In this document: positions 45,450 to 57,032 of the stretch, piece after piece
How the letters are laid out: each line of letters opens with the position of its first letter
Numbering within the stretch: the stretch's first letter is position 1
Assembly (NCBI GenBank): GCA_036362985.1
Contig: JAYGXS010000004.1
Span: forward strand, 47,842,377 to 47,906,376
Source: Ligula intestinalis
Taxonomy: Eukaryota > Platyhelminthes > Cestoda > Diphyllobothriidea > Diphyllobothriidae
Reading direction: 5' to 3'
Length of the DNA: 64,000 nucleotides
The notes under the pieces: generated by a model
What the model was told of the DNA's origin: nothing
Databases searched by the model: none
The model's input: only the letters and a program-made list of their open reading frames with translations
Made by a program: the position numbers and the translations under genes

Positions 45450-46950
45450 TACCACACTTGCATTTGTATTATGCGGCGTTTTATTGGATTTCATCGTGCT
45501 GCATTCATCGCGTTTAACTCTACCTTGAGTTCGTTGCTTTATGTGACCAATTTGGGCATTTACCTTCCATCCATTCCTAAAAGAATCACCTATCTGAATC
45601 CGATTTTACTTTTTTTTGTCGGTACTCGGAATTGCCAATTATTGTGAGTGGGCTAAATTGCACGCAGTCTATTAGGCAAACTTAGCCTGCCAAACGTTTT
45701 TACGAGTTCGCTTGTGTGTTTAGGAATAAGAAGTCCGTGTTCTTGAGTTGTCTGGATCTTCCGGTATTTCAATTCAGACACGAAATCATTGTTGAGGGGG
45801 GCTTCAATTAAATCGTACATTCTTAAAGCTGTAGTTAACCCCTTTCAATGGAGTTTACTGTTCATTCCAATACAGATATAGCTGTGATAGTGTCCGTTAT
45901 TCAGATGGACGATGTAAATAAAGGACGCATTTAAGAGGAATGAGACGTGATCCCTGTAACAAGACTCTTCGATATATTTATTTGTTCGACTTTCCGGATT
46001 CACTCTAGAACCTATCATCCGAAACAATAACAAATAACGGTAGTGGACACTGTGTACTAGGGTGCAGCTGTTATGACCGCTTACCCGTCTACAAAATAGG
46101 CTCCCACGTTCCTCAAAAATTATTGTATTTGGTGTACTGGTTGCTTCGTGGCACACATCCGAGTTACCAACTATGTCAGTTTCATCGTCAATTCTACTTT
46201 CTTGCTTGCTCGTATTCCTTGACACTATCATCGGAAGCAGTGTACATCAGTGCGCTACCCGTTGTTAACTCTCACAAGGACGTTGGCTTCGTCGAACTTT
46301 AAAGTGTAGTCTGATACCGTCGATTGAACCGCGACTTGAGAGTTGGTGTGTTTCCTTTTCAATGCCCGAGTCTCTGGCCGTACACGCCTGGATAAATCTC
46401 CACTTCCTCCGACCTAACTCTTCTGTCCACAAGTGTGGTAAGAGACTGCAGACGTTTCACCCTGTGACTACAGTCTTTCAGCCTCATTAATTTGTGGCTA
46501 GTGAGGCTGGTACTTTCGACAATGTGGTCACAGTGGTGGATTTGTATCCATTCCAGAATTAACTGTGAAGCGCGACATTCGTAGCTCAAGTTGGTTGAGC
46601 GTTGGCTTGGCTAAAAGGCCACTCTCCTATGCTGGTTCGAATGCCGCGAATTTTTTCACAATTGGGTTAACTAAATCTGCCAAACCAACTTAACTGTAAT
46701 TAGTTTGAACTGCGAATTATACAAGGGTCCTTTAAGGGTTCAGAACCATTCACGTTATTCCAGTCCAGAATTGATTCAGCACAAAATATATTTGCGATGG
46801 TTGTCACCGGCATCCGTGTCTCTTCACACTCGATACTCCAGTTAAGACATTTCGGCGATTGCGATATAATTCGCATTTACGGCAACAATAAAATTGCCCG
46901 AGACACCCCTAGTCCCAGGATTATGTTAACGGGAGTGGTGTTAGTAGGGG
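45450..46950. other. RUVBL2 3' flank, no further gene recognised
   Basis: Includes the RUVBL2 3' UTR, whose end I could not place (no clear AATAAA near the stop). A tRNA-like segment at about 46575-46645 (TAGCTCAAGTTGGTTGAGC and GGTTCGAATGCC) is a SINE head or tRNA pseudogene: the D-arm and B box are good, but the T-stem and acceptor do not pair. Confidence 0.45.
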
Positions 46951-46959
46951 GCATTATGA

Positions 46960-47410
46960 TTAGGTTATACCACGGGAAGAAATTAACAACTAGAGTGTAT
47001 AGTGCTAAATAATTATTTAAACAAACAAATATTTATGTGCGATATTTAAACTGACAAATGCAACCAATAGGAAGCAAGAACCGCGCAAAAGTGCTTGCAA
47101 ACACCGGTGCAAATAAGTCGAATTTTAGAGATTACAATAAAACGCATAAAAAATAGACTTTCCCCCATTTTTTTCAAAACTCGCCTTGGTTTCTAAAGCA
47201 TTTGGTGAGATTGCAGTACGATAAGCCGGCAAGAAATCCGTGTGTCGCTTCAAAAATTAGAACAAGGATTAACGTATCTAAAATAAAACTAAAAGAGAAC
47301 TAAATAAATTGTAAACTTAAATTAACCACAGGAAGCTAAAGGTTTCCGAATTTTGGGCAATGTTAATCATAATTATGCCTACTTAATTGCATAAAGTAGG
47401 TATATTATAT
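46960..47410. repeat. Diverged dispersed AT-rich repeat, copy 1
   Basis: Aligns in patches with 54930-55420: GTACGATAAGCCGGCAAG against ATACGATAAGCCAACAAG, CTTCAAAAATTA against CTTAAAAATTA, and ACAGGAAGCTAAAGGTTTCC against ACAGAAAGCTAAAGACTTCC. No coding frame and no clear termini. Confidence 0.6.
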
Positions 47411-48329
47411 ATATTTCTGGATCTCCGGTAGCTCTACTTTTTATCCATTTACTTTGTAGCAGACCGTTTGGAAAGTTTTCCCGTAGAGTTCGTGAGTTAC
47501 AAATTCTGGTTTTGTATAAACCCGGCTTTCGGGATGTGGTTCGGCTGAATTTTTCCGTGCGGTACCAGGCGATTGCAAGCGGCATCGGATTCTACAACTT
47601 CGTTTATGACTTATGCTCCTATCATGGGGAATGTAATTGCTCCGCTTATGTTACCATGTCAAGGACCACCGTCTATGTAGGATTTCATCGTCGATGCGGT
47701 TTCAAATCTCGAAGTGTTCGGTACCTGAAGCTGGTTTCGTGAAGCACTTCTGCATCAAAACGGTGGCCTTGATGAACGTGATACCGGGATCGGTTCATAC
47801 CGGCTAGACTTTTCGCCTTGTTTTGTTTCGGCTGAAGAAACAACCAACGGAGATTTTCTCCAGGTTTCCCTTTATGCATGTCAAGTACTTAATGAATCAG
47901 AATCTTGTCTAAATAGTTTGAACCTTACAAGGAATTCGCCCTCCTTGAGGGCAATAACAACAATTTTATCTATTCATGAAAGTTAACTTAGTTAAGCTTG
48001 TACAAGCTGACTCTTGACAAATACACGCACTGGGATTGGCGCTGAAGTTTGCATCTTCACTACTTCCTGCATATCCTGCCTGCCGGTTAGGCTATTTCTC
48101 GATTAGTATTGAGTGGATTCGTTTTTATAATGTGACTTTCACAAATATACTAACGACCCATTCAGCACCTAGAAGGGATACTGTATGTTCCTCGTGTGCC
48201 ATTAAGATTATGCTGGGAAATTTGACCGTCAAAAGCAGCGACACCCAAGGTGGGCACCGTCGTAACATCCGCGTAAACGTTCGCTTCCGTTGTTTTCAGT
48301 TCAGCTCATTAAGGAAAAGATAGGCAAAT

Positions 48330-48899
48330 TGTTAGGACGGCCCAGCGCGCGAGTCATGACTCGGGCCGTCCTGGGGTAACGAGAACAAGGGAAGTCCACA
48401 TGCTAGTGGAGGCAGGCAGCACGGGACACGAACGCGACCTTCAAAGGGCGACATGCAAGGACAACCGCCGGCCGGGTTCTGAGGGCATGCATGACAGGGG
48501 GCCACAAAAGGACGCATGCACATGCGCGCATCACTGAGGGCGCGACGTGAACACCTCATGATGGCTGCCTGCAGAGGGGCTTATAGAGAACAAATGCCGT
48601 CGGTCCTTAAATACGTTGCCACCACTGGAGGCGGCATTTCTGTTGCCCTAGACGGGAGACCTGCTGTTGACTGAGACAAGAACGATGACAGGACACACGC
48701 TGTTGAAGGACACAGTACGCGGTGCAGACAAGACCGAGCTGCACAGGAGGACAAATTGCCAGACATAGAATACGGAGTTGATCTACAAGCAGAAACATTG
48801 ACAGTAAACTATCATCTGCTATCCTGTCCGCCTTCCTTTCCTAACTTACGACTTGGGGATGTAACCATTGTCGACGTTAACACACACAAGGTTATAACA
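48330..48899 (+). mobile_element. Solo LTR with 5-bp target duplication
   Basis: Begins TGTTAGGACGG and ends GTTATAACA (TGTTA...TAACA termini). CAAAT lies immediately outside both ends (48325-48329 and 48900-48904), the 5-bp duplication expected of retroviral-type integrases. Internally it has a TATA-like TCCTTAAATAC (about 48603-48613). No internal retroelement domain adjoins it, so it is a solo LTR left by recombination. The 116-residue frame crossing its end is not a gene. Confidence 0.85.
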
Positions 48900-48904
48900 C
48901 AAAT

Positions 48905-51900
48905 GCCTTTGAGTTCTCTTGCAATTAAGTATACATCGAACGCACCTACCGCGTTTTGTGTCTCCACTCTCATAGCATTCCCGCAACAAGACAGTCGGAG
49001 GTCTACATGGTTGCGGTGGCTCTCAGAGTTTAACAGCCAACGTGAGCGTGTCACCTCATCCGCCAGTCAGCACGTATCGGGCCCTATTGATCGTGTTTCT
49101 TACTAAATAACTGAACATTTTTCTAATTATTGCATTAAGAATGAGGCATTTCAACCTGACTTCCAGTACCGATCCATGCCATCTCTTGGTAACCTAAGCC
49201 AACATGTTAATGCTTTGTCAAAGGTTCAGTGCGCGTTTGGTTGCTTGTTGTTCGGAATTTACGCGTTTGATATACCTCACTTTCATTGATAAACATCCAT
49301 ATATAGCAGTGAATACTTTATGAAGTTCAGTGTTTTAATCGATTGACCACTAGTGTAGATCCACCAACGAGTATTCATATTTCCGATCTAAACCGGCAAG
49401 ACACCAAGCCCTTAACTCTATGATTTGAGCATTGGACTATTTATAAAAAGGTCGCGGGTTGGAGCCTTGAAAGACGCACCACTTGGGGTTGGATATGGAT
49501 GGCCTATGACAGCTAATGAGTCAGAAATGATCAGTTCAGCCTCCTTTCTCTTTGCCGTCAATGCTACCTGCCTAAGTCATTTTTCCCATTCTCGTACTGA
49601 TGACACATACGAGCCAAGCTGCCTTCACATGCACACCTCCACTTCCTGATTTTATAGCCCAATGGGTTAAAATGTAAGACATTATGCATTTACTTGTAGA
49701 CTCCATGCCAGAGAACGGTGCTTGAGGCTTATATAAGTTAATGAGCTTATCACCTATTGAAAAGTTATCGGACATGAAACTTCTCAATATGCCATATTGC
49801 TTGTGCGTGTAGTGGCATGCATCTGGTCTGTCGGTCATGACAGTCAAACATTATTGTGGTGGGGTGCCTAGCCTGTCGGATGCCTGCCAGGTTTCCTCGC
49901 TTTCTTCGGATCGCCAGTTAACACTGGGGTGTCAAGGCAGTGCATGTATGAGGTTGGACTGTTAGCTTGTGTGCAGCTACTCCTTGTACGAGTGCGTGGC
50001 TTAAGACTCCAGGCGTCTCTGTCTAAGCATGAGGCGTCCTCGGCGCCCAACCATGTGTCAGTTGTTTTGTGTTTCTGTGTTTTACACCCTAAGGGCGTGG
50101 TCCTTTTATGCTCTCGTTAACCATACTCTTCTGCATACTCGAGCATGAGGGTGCACTCTTTGTTGGTTGGTCGGTCGGTGACCGGCTGGCTCAAGCTCTA
50201 GTTTGCCTAACAAGATTGGCTGTCTTATGACAATGTCGGTCGAAAGTACAACTCTGTGCGGTGCATCACTCGGCTCGTGTGTCGATGAAGAGCGCAGCCA
50301 ACTGTGTGAATTAATGTGAATAGCAGACTGCGTTGAATATTGACCTACTGAACGCACATTGCGGCCGTAGGCTTGCCTACGGCCACGTCTGGTCAAGGGA
50401 GGGCTTATAAAATACCACGGTGCGCTAAAAGCGGTGGCTTGGAAGGTAGCCAACTGTCGGGAAAACTCGGGTTTCCTACTTTGCTGCTTCTCTATTACGT
50501 CTGTCAGTGTATACGTATGTGAGGAGATGGAAGACTGAGAGCAAGGCTGCAATGATTCCTTTTAACTGTGGCCCTTATGGCATTTAAGTGAGATGCCTCC
50601 TATGTGTGCCTTCTGGTAGCGGCGGCGGCTTTTCCTCATCTTCCGCCTTTGGTGTTAGTCTGCTAGATCAGGCATGATCGCAGTCTTAACAAGTGCAAGT
50701 ACATACTGAGAAGATGTCGGTGTCTTCAAAACTGAATAATGTTGATTGATTCATGGCCTCCGATTCGCTGGCAAATTACCCCCCCCCCCTACTTATATGC
50801 TTTCACTTAGTTATATCCTAAATAAACATTTGATTTCTCTAGCTTAGATAGCCTTGTCACAGCTATACCAGACCGCGCAAGAAAATTACCGGGCCCTCTG
50901 GACATGAGAGTAACACCTTTGGTCTCATCAATGGATGTTAGGTGCTTGTCATTGACTTGTGGACAATCCTTTCTGGATGGAAAATGTTCCATGACCTACG
51001 GCAAGACATGTCGACCTGGCAAATATAATGCTCTTGTGGGATACGATGTGGTCCGGCCGGATAATAGGCGATCTATCGTATCCCAACATGTATAAGCTAG
51101 TGGAATAGGATAAGGCGTGAAAAGCCATAGTGTCAGGGAGAATTTACTAATGTGGAACAAGCGTAGAATGTAAGTAACATGCAAGTGACTCCCAGGCAAG
51201 TGCAGTCCAGCCATGAGTGGGCCGGAGCCCAGAGGCACAGTCCGACAAGCAGATCACCGTATCCGGAAAAGCCTGAGCGTACACAACTCCCCCGCATCTT
51301 GTGCACTGGTCTCACCTTGAGAGTGATTAGCTCGTGAGTCCAAAAAAGTCTCCACCTTGAGTGTAGGCTTTGTCTGTCGTGTCTTCCGTCCGCGTGGTGT
51401 TAACGCCAGACATGGCTTGTGCCTGCGGCGTCCGAGGAAAGCATGTGTAAGAATAAGGGGTCGCTACAGTCTTATAACTTTCAACGGCTACGAGTGCGAT
51501 ATTTAGTCAATATACCACACCACTAACCCAAACTGACAGAAAGATAAAATTCCAACAGTGATAACCTAGCCTGGTTCTCAGAAATCACCTAAGTGTGAAG
51601 GAGTTTGTCAGAAATTTCCTGACCGCTCTACTCCGTCCACTGTCGTCCATCAGTTTCCGCTGGGGTTGGATAAAAATGCAAGCAGTATTTTGTTGACTGC
51701 CCCCTTCGTGTCGTCCTCACTGGTACCTTCTCATTTTTGACTGTAATGCTCAAATGTCACTAAACATAACACCTTCTACAGTAACTGCACTGTGGTGCTC
51801 GTTCAAACAACCGCCATTGACTAATTTTATGGGGCATGATACCGGCCTGGCGGCAGAACCAGTCGCAGGGATGCTGATGACAAGGTAATCAAATGTCTTT

Positions 51901-51910
51901 AAGTTATTTT
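48905..51910. other. Intergenic stretch between the two solo LTRs
   Basis: No gag or pol remnants, so the two LTRs do not bracket an element. A tRNA-like head occurs at about 49410-49480 (GAGCATTGGACTATTTATAA, then GGGTTGGAGCC), probably a SINE. A TATA-like GGGCTTATAAAATACC at about 50399-50414 follows a GC-rich stretch and could belong to another LTR or a promoter. A hairpin lies at 51037-51085. No coding gene recognised. Confidence 0.4.
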
Positions 51911-51912
51911 AC

Positions 51913-52439
51913 TGTTAGGACAGCCGAGCACGCGAGTCATAAGTCGGGGCGTCCAGAGGGCATGAGAACAAAGGCCAGGGTCTGCCATCCATGAGGTCAT
52001 GCGAGGACGCAAGGTTAGGCGCACGTGTGAACAGCCCCAAGTCTGTCACGCTGAGGACACCACCATGGCTTCCTGCATGAGCCACTGGTGGAGAGGCAAA
52101 TGGGGAAAAAAGACTGTTGGTCCTTAAATACCACGCCGCGGACAGATGGCGCACTCTGTTGCCGAGACGCGCTACCGACGATCCGAGATTCCGCTGCTAG
52201 GGGCACAAGACTCTGTTGCCCTAGACGATAGACTGCTACCGAGGTGAGACCGATGACAGAACACACGCTGCTGACGGACAGAGAAGACCAAGCTGCCGGA
52301 CACGCAGAAGACAAAGCGTATGTACAAGCAGAAATAATGACAGTAAAATATTAAATTCTATCCTGTTCTGCTTTCTCTTCCGAACACGCAACTGGGGGAT
52401 ATAACCAGTGTTGACACAGAAACACACAAGTTTTGAACA
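51913..52439 (+). mobile_element. Second solo LTR of the same family
   Basis: Begins TGTTAGGACAGCC and ends TTTTGAACA, aligning throughout with 48330-48899, including GTTGGTCCTTAAATACC and the TGACAGAACACACGCTG block. Flanks are TTTAC and TATAC, a 5-bp duplication with one change. It is about 43 bp shorter and clearly diverged, so it is an independent older insertion. Confidence 0.8.
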
Positions 52440-52779
52440 TATACCATACATATTGAGCCAACAGTTTCTACTAGACATGACGCATTGTCTCCGTCCGGTG
52501 GCAAAGGAAATATGAACACATTAGAGCCTGTTACACCAAGTCTGTCCTGTGTCCTACTATCATGACAGTAGGCAGTAAGTTTAGGAAATTTGACTACTAA
52601 AGTAGTATAAATTACTATTGATTTGATACAGTCATTGCTGCAAACATACAGTCGGACTTGAGTGTTCTTAATACAACGCGTTCGACCTTGGGCAGCACTT
52701 CACGCGGTTGATGAGCCATCAGGAGGGACGATACCTGGTGTCGTATAAGGTTCTTCGTCTCCTCCGTTGCTTCTGTCTG

Positions 52780-54135
52780 TCTGAAGCATCGTATCACTAA
52801 AAGGCACTCCAACGTACGGACTAGCAAAGTGGCTGTTTCGGCGTCTCAAATGTCTGACCGCTGATTCTGAGACCACGGCCGGCTCGTCAACGCAGTTCTT
52901 GGAGAAACTTAAAGTGTTAAGTCTCTTGCCAAGTGATATCATGATTTCCTTCGATGTCACGTCCCTTTTTACTTCTATCCCTCAGGATCTGGCAATCGAG
53001 GCCGTCGAGTTACTCCTACGAAACAAATACGATGAGACGGAGAATCTCGTTGGACGCGCGCAAATCCTACAGCTCCTGAAGTTCTGTCTCAGAACGTACT
53101 TCACGTTTGATGGAACGATCTACGAGCACGTGAAGGGGACACCGATGGGTTCACCGATATCGGGACTCATAGTCGAGGCAGTCCTGCAGCGGCTGGAGTC
53201 GCTGGTTTTCCAACGCCGCAGACCGAAATTCTGAGCTCAGTATGTGGATGACACCTTCGTCGTCATCGAACGGGATCAGGTGCTCACGTTCAAGGAACGT
53301 CTCAATAGCGTCTTCCCGGACATCCAATTTACGATGGAGGAAGAAGAGAACAACCAGCTGGCCTTTCTTGATGTCCTCGTCTGTTGCAAAGATTGTGGTG
53401 GTCTAAAGACTAAAGTATTCAGGAAAGTGGCAAACACAATGCAAGTACTGAACTACAACAGCAACCACCCAATCAGCCACAAACGCAGTTGCGTAAAAAC
53501 ACTCTGTCTGCGTGTTGAGATGCACTGCAACGAAGAAGAAGACAAAGTTGCCGAGATAGAATACCTTCGACGGGTGTTCAGAGAAAATAACTACCCGCGC
53601 AACTTCGTCAATCGGTGCTTACGCAAACGAGATGGCCAAAAAAAGCACCCAGACCCCAAAATTTGGTGTTCGATCCCGTACGTCAAAAATGTATCGGAAG
53701 CAGTCGGCCGCCTTCTCGCACCACTTGGAGTTGGAGTTGCACACAGGCCGAAGGCAAACATAAGGCGTCAGATAACGAAGCCGAAAGACCACTGCCACGG
53801 CAAGAAACATGAGGGGTCGTCTACAGGATCTGGTGCAGTTGCGGTCAAAGCAACTATGTCGGAGAAACTGGCAGACTTCTCAGGACGCATATTGCCGAAC
53901 ACGTGGCAGCAGTGCGGTGAAATGATGCCAATTCCCAAGTTGCGGCTCATTCGACGAGACCCGGCCACACGTTAAAATTTGATGAGGCCGAACTCCTCGC
54001 AAGAAGTGACAATCGGGTGAGCCGAGAACGAGTTGAGTCATGGTTCACGGGCCCCCAATCCATGAACATGTGCAACGATTTGCCCAATCTATATTCCATC
54101 CTGAGATCCAATTTGGCCAAAGCAAGTCGTCCCTT
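52780..54135 (+). pseudogene. Penelope-like element: RT plus GIY-YIG endonuclease, with stops
   Basis: Motifs in order: KGTPTYGLAKWLFRRLK, SSTQFLEKLK, MISFDVTSLFTSIP, GTPMGSPISGLIVEAVLQRL, then YVDDTFVVI (YVDD at 53241-53252), LAFLDVLVCC and NHPISHKRSCVKTL. In another frame come VYRIWCSCGQSNYVGETGR, LRTHIAEH and ESWFTGPQ. The last set is the GIY-YIG endonuclease typical of Penelope-like elements. Lesions: in-frame TGA at 53232-53234, directly before AQYVDD where Trp is expected; a frame change near 53810; TGA at 53918-53920. Few lesions, so a fairly young but dead copy. A hammerhead-bearing repeat follows. Confidence 0.9.
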
Positions 54136-54359
54136 GAGGAACGGCCAGGCCACCGCCTCATCGTACGTCAACACCGGGGAGCCAGACGGCCGAGCAATCA
54201 TCACACCCGAGCTCACCACCCATGATGAAAGTTTAACAGGTCAGAGCCCGCGTGCCATCCAACAAGCAATCCACGCACAAGAAGGCAATTAACGTTAATT
54301 GTCACTGTATGCTTGCAGTAATGACTGTGTCCTATAAATACTACAAACTTCTGTGCATG

Positions 54360-54500
54360 CTTAACCTGTTTCTGCTACCCATGTCTCTGATGACGAATCC
54401 GCGACGGATATCGAAACGTCAGACGAATAAACATATTATCCCAGCGATCGAGTCTTCTCCTTCTCAATTGCCTCCTGGGACACACATGTTCGCTTGTTTT
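54360..54500 (+). mobile_element. Penelope terminal repeat (pLTR) downstream of the ORF
   Basis: Carries the same unit as the inverted pairs in the KDM5 introns: CTGATGA, stem, GAAACGTC, GACGAATAAA, CCAGCGATCGAGTCTTCTCC, TTCTCAATTGCCTCCTGGGA. Its position just after the GIY-YIG end links these units to the Penelope-like element. Confidence 0.75.
54382..54425 (+). ncRNA. Hammerhead-ribozyme-like motif in Penelope terminal repeat
   Basis: Stem I strand GTCT (54383-54386); core CTGATGA (54387-54393); stem II GAATCC with GGATATC, one bulged base; core GAAA (54413-54416); then C-G-T-C; stem I return AGAC (54421-54424). Every invariant core base that I can place is present, and the cleavage triplet is GTC. 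Helix III is only the self-complementary ACGT with no loop. Penelope-like elements are known to carry hammerheads with minimal helix III that act as dimers; this copy fits that description. Confidence 0.75.
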
Positions 54501-54929
54501 GGCAATCTGTTATGTTTTGGGCCACAAAAATAAGATATTCATGTATGAATCCGTAGGTTGTTTTATTGCGTCAAAATATGGACCGTCATCAAGCATACAT
54601 ATGAAATGGCGCAAATTGTCATCAGTTTTCTCTTTTATGCCTTATGCGAAATATTTGCAAACATCTTCTATTCATAGAGCAGAATCAATGAGTTTAAGAA
54701 CTTAATAAGGAACGGGCAGAAACTTCTTAATTTTCGCAAAATCGTGCTTGAAATTCAGCCAGTCTGCTTTGTTTTCGTTATCTTATAAGAGAGGCTAGCA
54801 GTGCGAATTAATTCTAGGGGGAAATCAATGGTATCGATGGCAAAATTCTCATTCTCTGAGGTGCTTGGATATCGCAAGTGAATCATTGTATCTTACGGGA
54901 ACTTTGTTACTATAGGTTTTATGGTTGGG

Positions 54930-55420
54930 CCTTATAACAGGAAAGAAAATAATAAACTAAAAGTTTAGCATATATATGCAGAAAATAATGGGAAAAAAAT
55001 CTGTTAAAAACCGAAAAAAATTGCACGTGATTAATAAAATGACAAATAAAGCAAATGGCAAACAGTACCTGCGCAAAAGAACCTGCAAATAGGCTAGGCT
55101 ATCGATATATAGGGATTAGAATAAAAGCATGAAAGGTAAGCTTTTTTCCTCATTTTTAAACTCAAAATAGCTTCTCAGACATTTGCACAGATATTGTAAT
55201 ACGATAAGCCAACAAGCAACTGTATGCTGCTTAAAAATTAACTGTTATTAAAATTTAAACTAATATAAACTATAAGTCAAATTAAACTAGTAAACTAAAA
55301 ACACAGGCTAAAAATAAACCTTTACTAAAAATATAAGTACCCACAGAAAGCTAAAGACTTCCGAGTTTATTACTGCAGTAATAATCAGAACTACGTCTAC
55401 TAATTATTAGACGTGACTAG
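54930..55420. repeat. Diverged dispersed AT-rich repeat, copy 2
   Basis: Partner of 46960-47410, with patches of 15-20 matching bases in the same order and orientation. AT-rich runs of ACTAAACTAA type also resemble the interior of the MITE at 31281-31551. Confidence 0.55.
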
Positions 55421-56329
55421 CTCTGCCCCTCTGCCACAGTGGTGACAACAACCATCTCAGTGCGCACGAGGGGCGGACAGACTCAGCCACAACCACAACA
55501 GCCGTACAGGCGACAGGGATCACACCAGGTCATCGGCATTCCACTACGGAGGGGCCAATCCAAAGGGAGGATGAACATCATAGGCCAGACGTCAGGCATG
55601 GCTACAATATGAGACAGGCGGCCCGGCATTTCGATTCTCGGCAAGAAGGAACACACATCTCACCCCTCTGATGATGGAAAATAGAATGTTTCCGAAACTT
55701 CAGCAGAATTATAGTGCGGTCTACAATAGCGCCTTATTTGTTTCGTTATCTTCGCTGGGAGATGATGAACGAGATATATATGAAAAGATAAGGTGACCTC
55801 GTTCGGATCGGTTTGCGTCTCGCCCATTTATGCTTGAGACTTTTGTACGAACAATCAAACGCGGCATGTCTATTGATGCATGATGTGTCCGAGTGCATTT
55901 CTTCGAGGAATTCGCGACCAATTGAACAATTTGGAAATTCTCCACGTCCATTTCCAGCGACTTCCTGCTAGACCGATTCCATGAAAGGCTGTTCCCCCTT
56001 CCTCTGAACTGCGTGCCCGAGCCCCCTTCCGCCAAGAATTCTGTTCATGTTGACCTTTTTTGTTTCCAGTCCACTTCACACTGGTGTTAAACGAGTCCCG
56101 GCCAAGTACCACTTAAGTAGTGCTTTAAGGTTGTCCCCACCCCCTGTTCGACTCGCTTGCTTTTTAACCACCTTTGCCCACAATGCTTCCAGCCCCCCCC
56201 CCTTGCAGCAAGAGACAACTGTTTTAACAGCTACTCGGTATTGCCTCCCCCTTCCCTTTCTGGTTCGTTTACAGCTGTCACCGACGCTGACTTCACTCGC
56301 AATTCCTCCTCCCTTGCCGGCATAATGTG

Positions 56330-56360
56330 GCTTCGGTTCCCCCCCCCCCCCCCTTTCCGC
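56330..56360. repeat. Poly-C tract in a pyrimidine-rich stretch
   Basis: A run of about 14 C at 56340-56354 within 56040-56460, which is rich in C and T, with another C-run at about 56193-56202. May be part of the 5' end of the BEL/Pao insertion. Confidence 0.6.
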
Positions 56361-56699
56361 GCTGTTTTTTTTCAGACCAATCCCGAGGCCATAGGAATGG
56401 CCTCCTGAAATCCTATAAAACCAGAGCCGCGCCCCCACTAACACACACAAGCTTTCCTAAGACTGGTTTCGCCCTGCGTGGCGTTATTGTTTAACTTGCG
56501 TTGTTCCCTTGTATAGCGTCAGGTGATTTGGCTGACTCCCCTTCGTTCTTGACTTGGTGTATCCATTGTTGAGGTTTTTACACTATTTATCCTTTACTAC
56601 TTTCGCTTAATAGTACCGTACCACCTTGATATTTGTTATCACTGGTTTTGGCGTACGCGTGACTGCTGGGTACAGTCAGAGAAGTCAAAAAACGAAACA

Positions 56700-56975
56700 G
56701 TACTGAACACGGATTGGCCGTGCTACCTGGATAGTTGGTCTGATAAACCAGTACTCAACATCGATCCGAGTATTTGGCCTGACAATTGAATGCTCACCAG
56801 GAATCTCGCATTTGTCTGGATTGAAAGTACGTGATAGTACTTAAACACAGGTGCGAATCTACCGGATTGGTCGAGCTGAACAAGGAGTCGCGCATCTGGC
56901 TGGATTGGCAGTACTCGACTGTAATCCACAAGGTACAAAGTAGTTGGCCGGACAGCCAATACTTCACAGGAGCTT
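56700..56975 (+). repeat. Degenerate short tandem repeats before the BEL/Pao gag
   Basis: Repeated phrases such as AGTTGGTCTGATAAACCAGT, TATTTGGCCTGACAATTG, CATCTGGCTGGATTGGCAGT and AGTTGGCCGGACAGCCAATA recur about every 40-100 bp, each followed by an AGTACT-like or ATACT-like word. They lie between the presumed 5' LTR and the gag start at 57033. Confidence 0.55.
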
Positions 56976-57032
56976 CAACGTCGGCCGCATTGGAAAACCC
57001 TTAAGCTCACCCGTTCTAAGGTACAAACTCAC

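Noticed and set aside
46575..46645. Possible functional tRNA gene
   Set aside because: A and B boxes are good, but the T-stem and acceptor stem do not pair; more likely a SINE head or pseudogene.
48756..49106. 116-residue plus-strand frame
   Set aside because: It begins inside the solo LTR and runs across its boundary and target duplication, so it cannot be an ancestral gene.
50106..50552. 148-residue minus-strand frame near a TATA-like sequence
   Set aside because: The TATA-like word is on the opposite strand, and the protein has no recognisable features.
48330..52439. Treating the two related LTRs as the ends of one retrotransposon
   Set aside because: Each has its own target duplication (CAAAT and TTTAC/TATAC), and the 3 kb between them has no gag or pol remnants.
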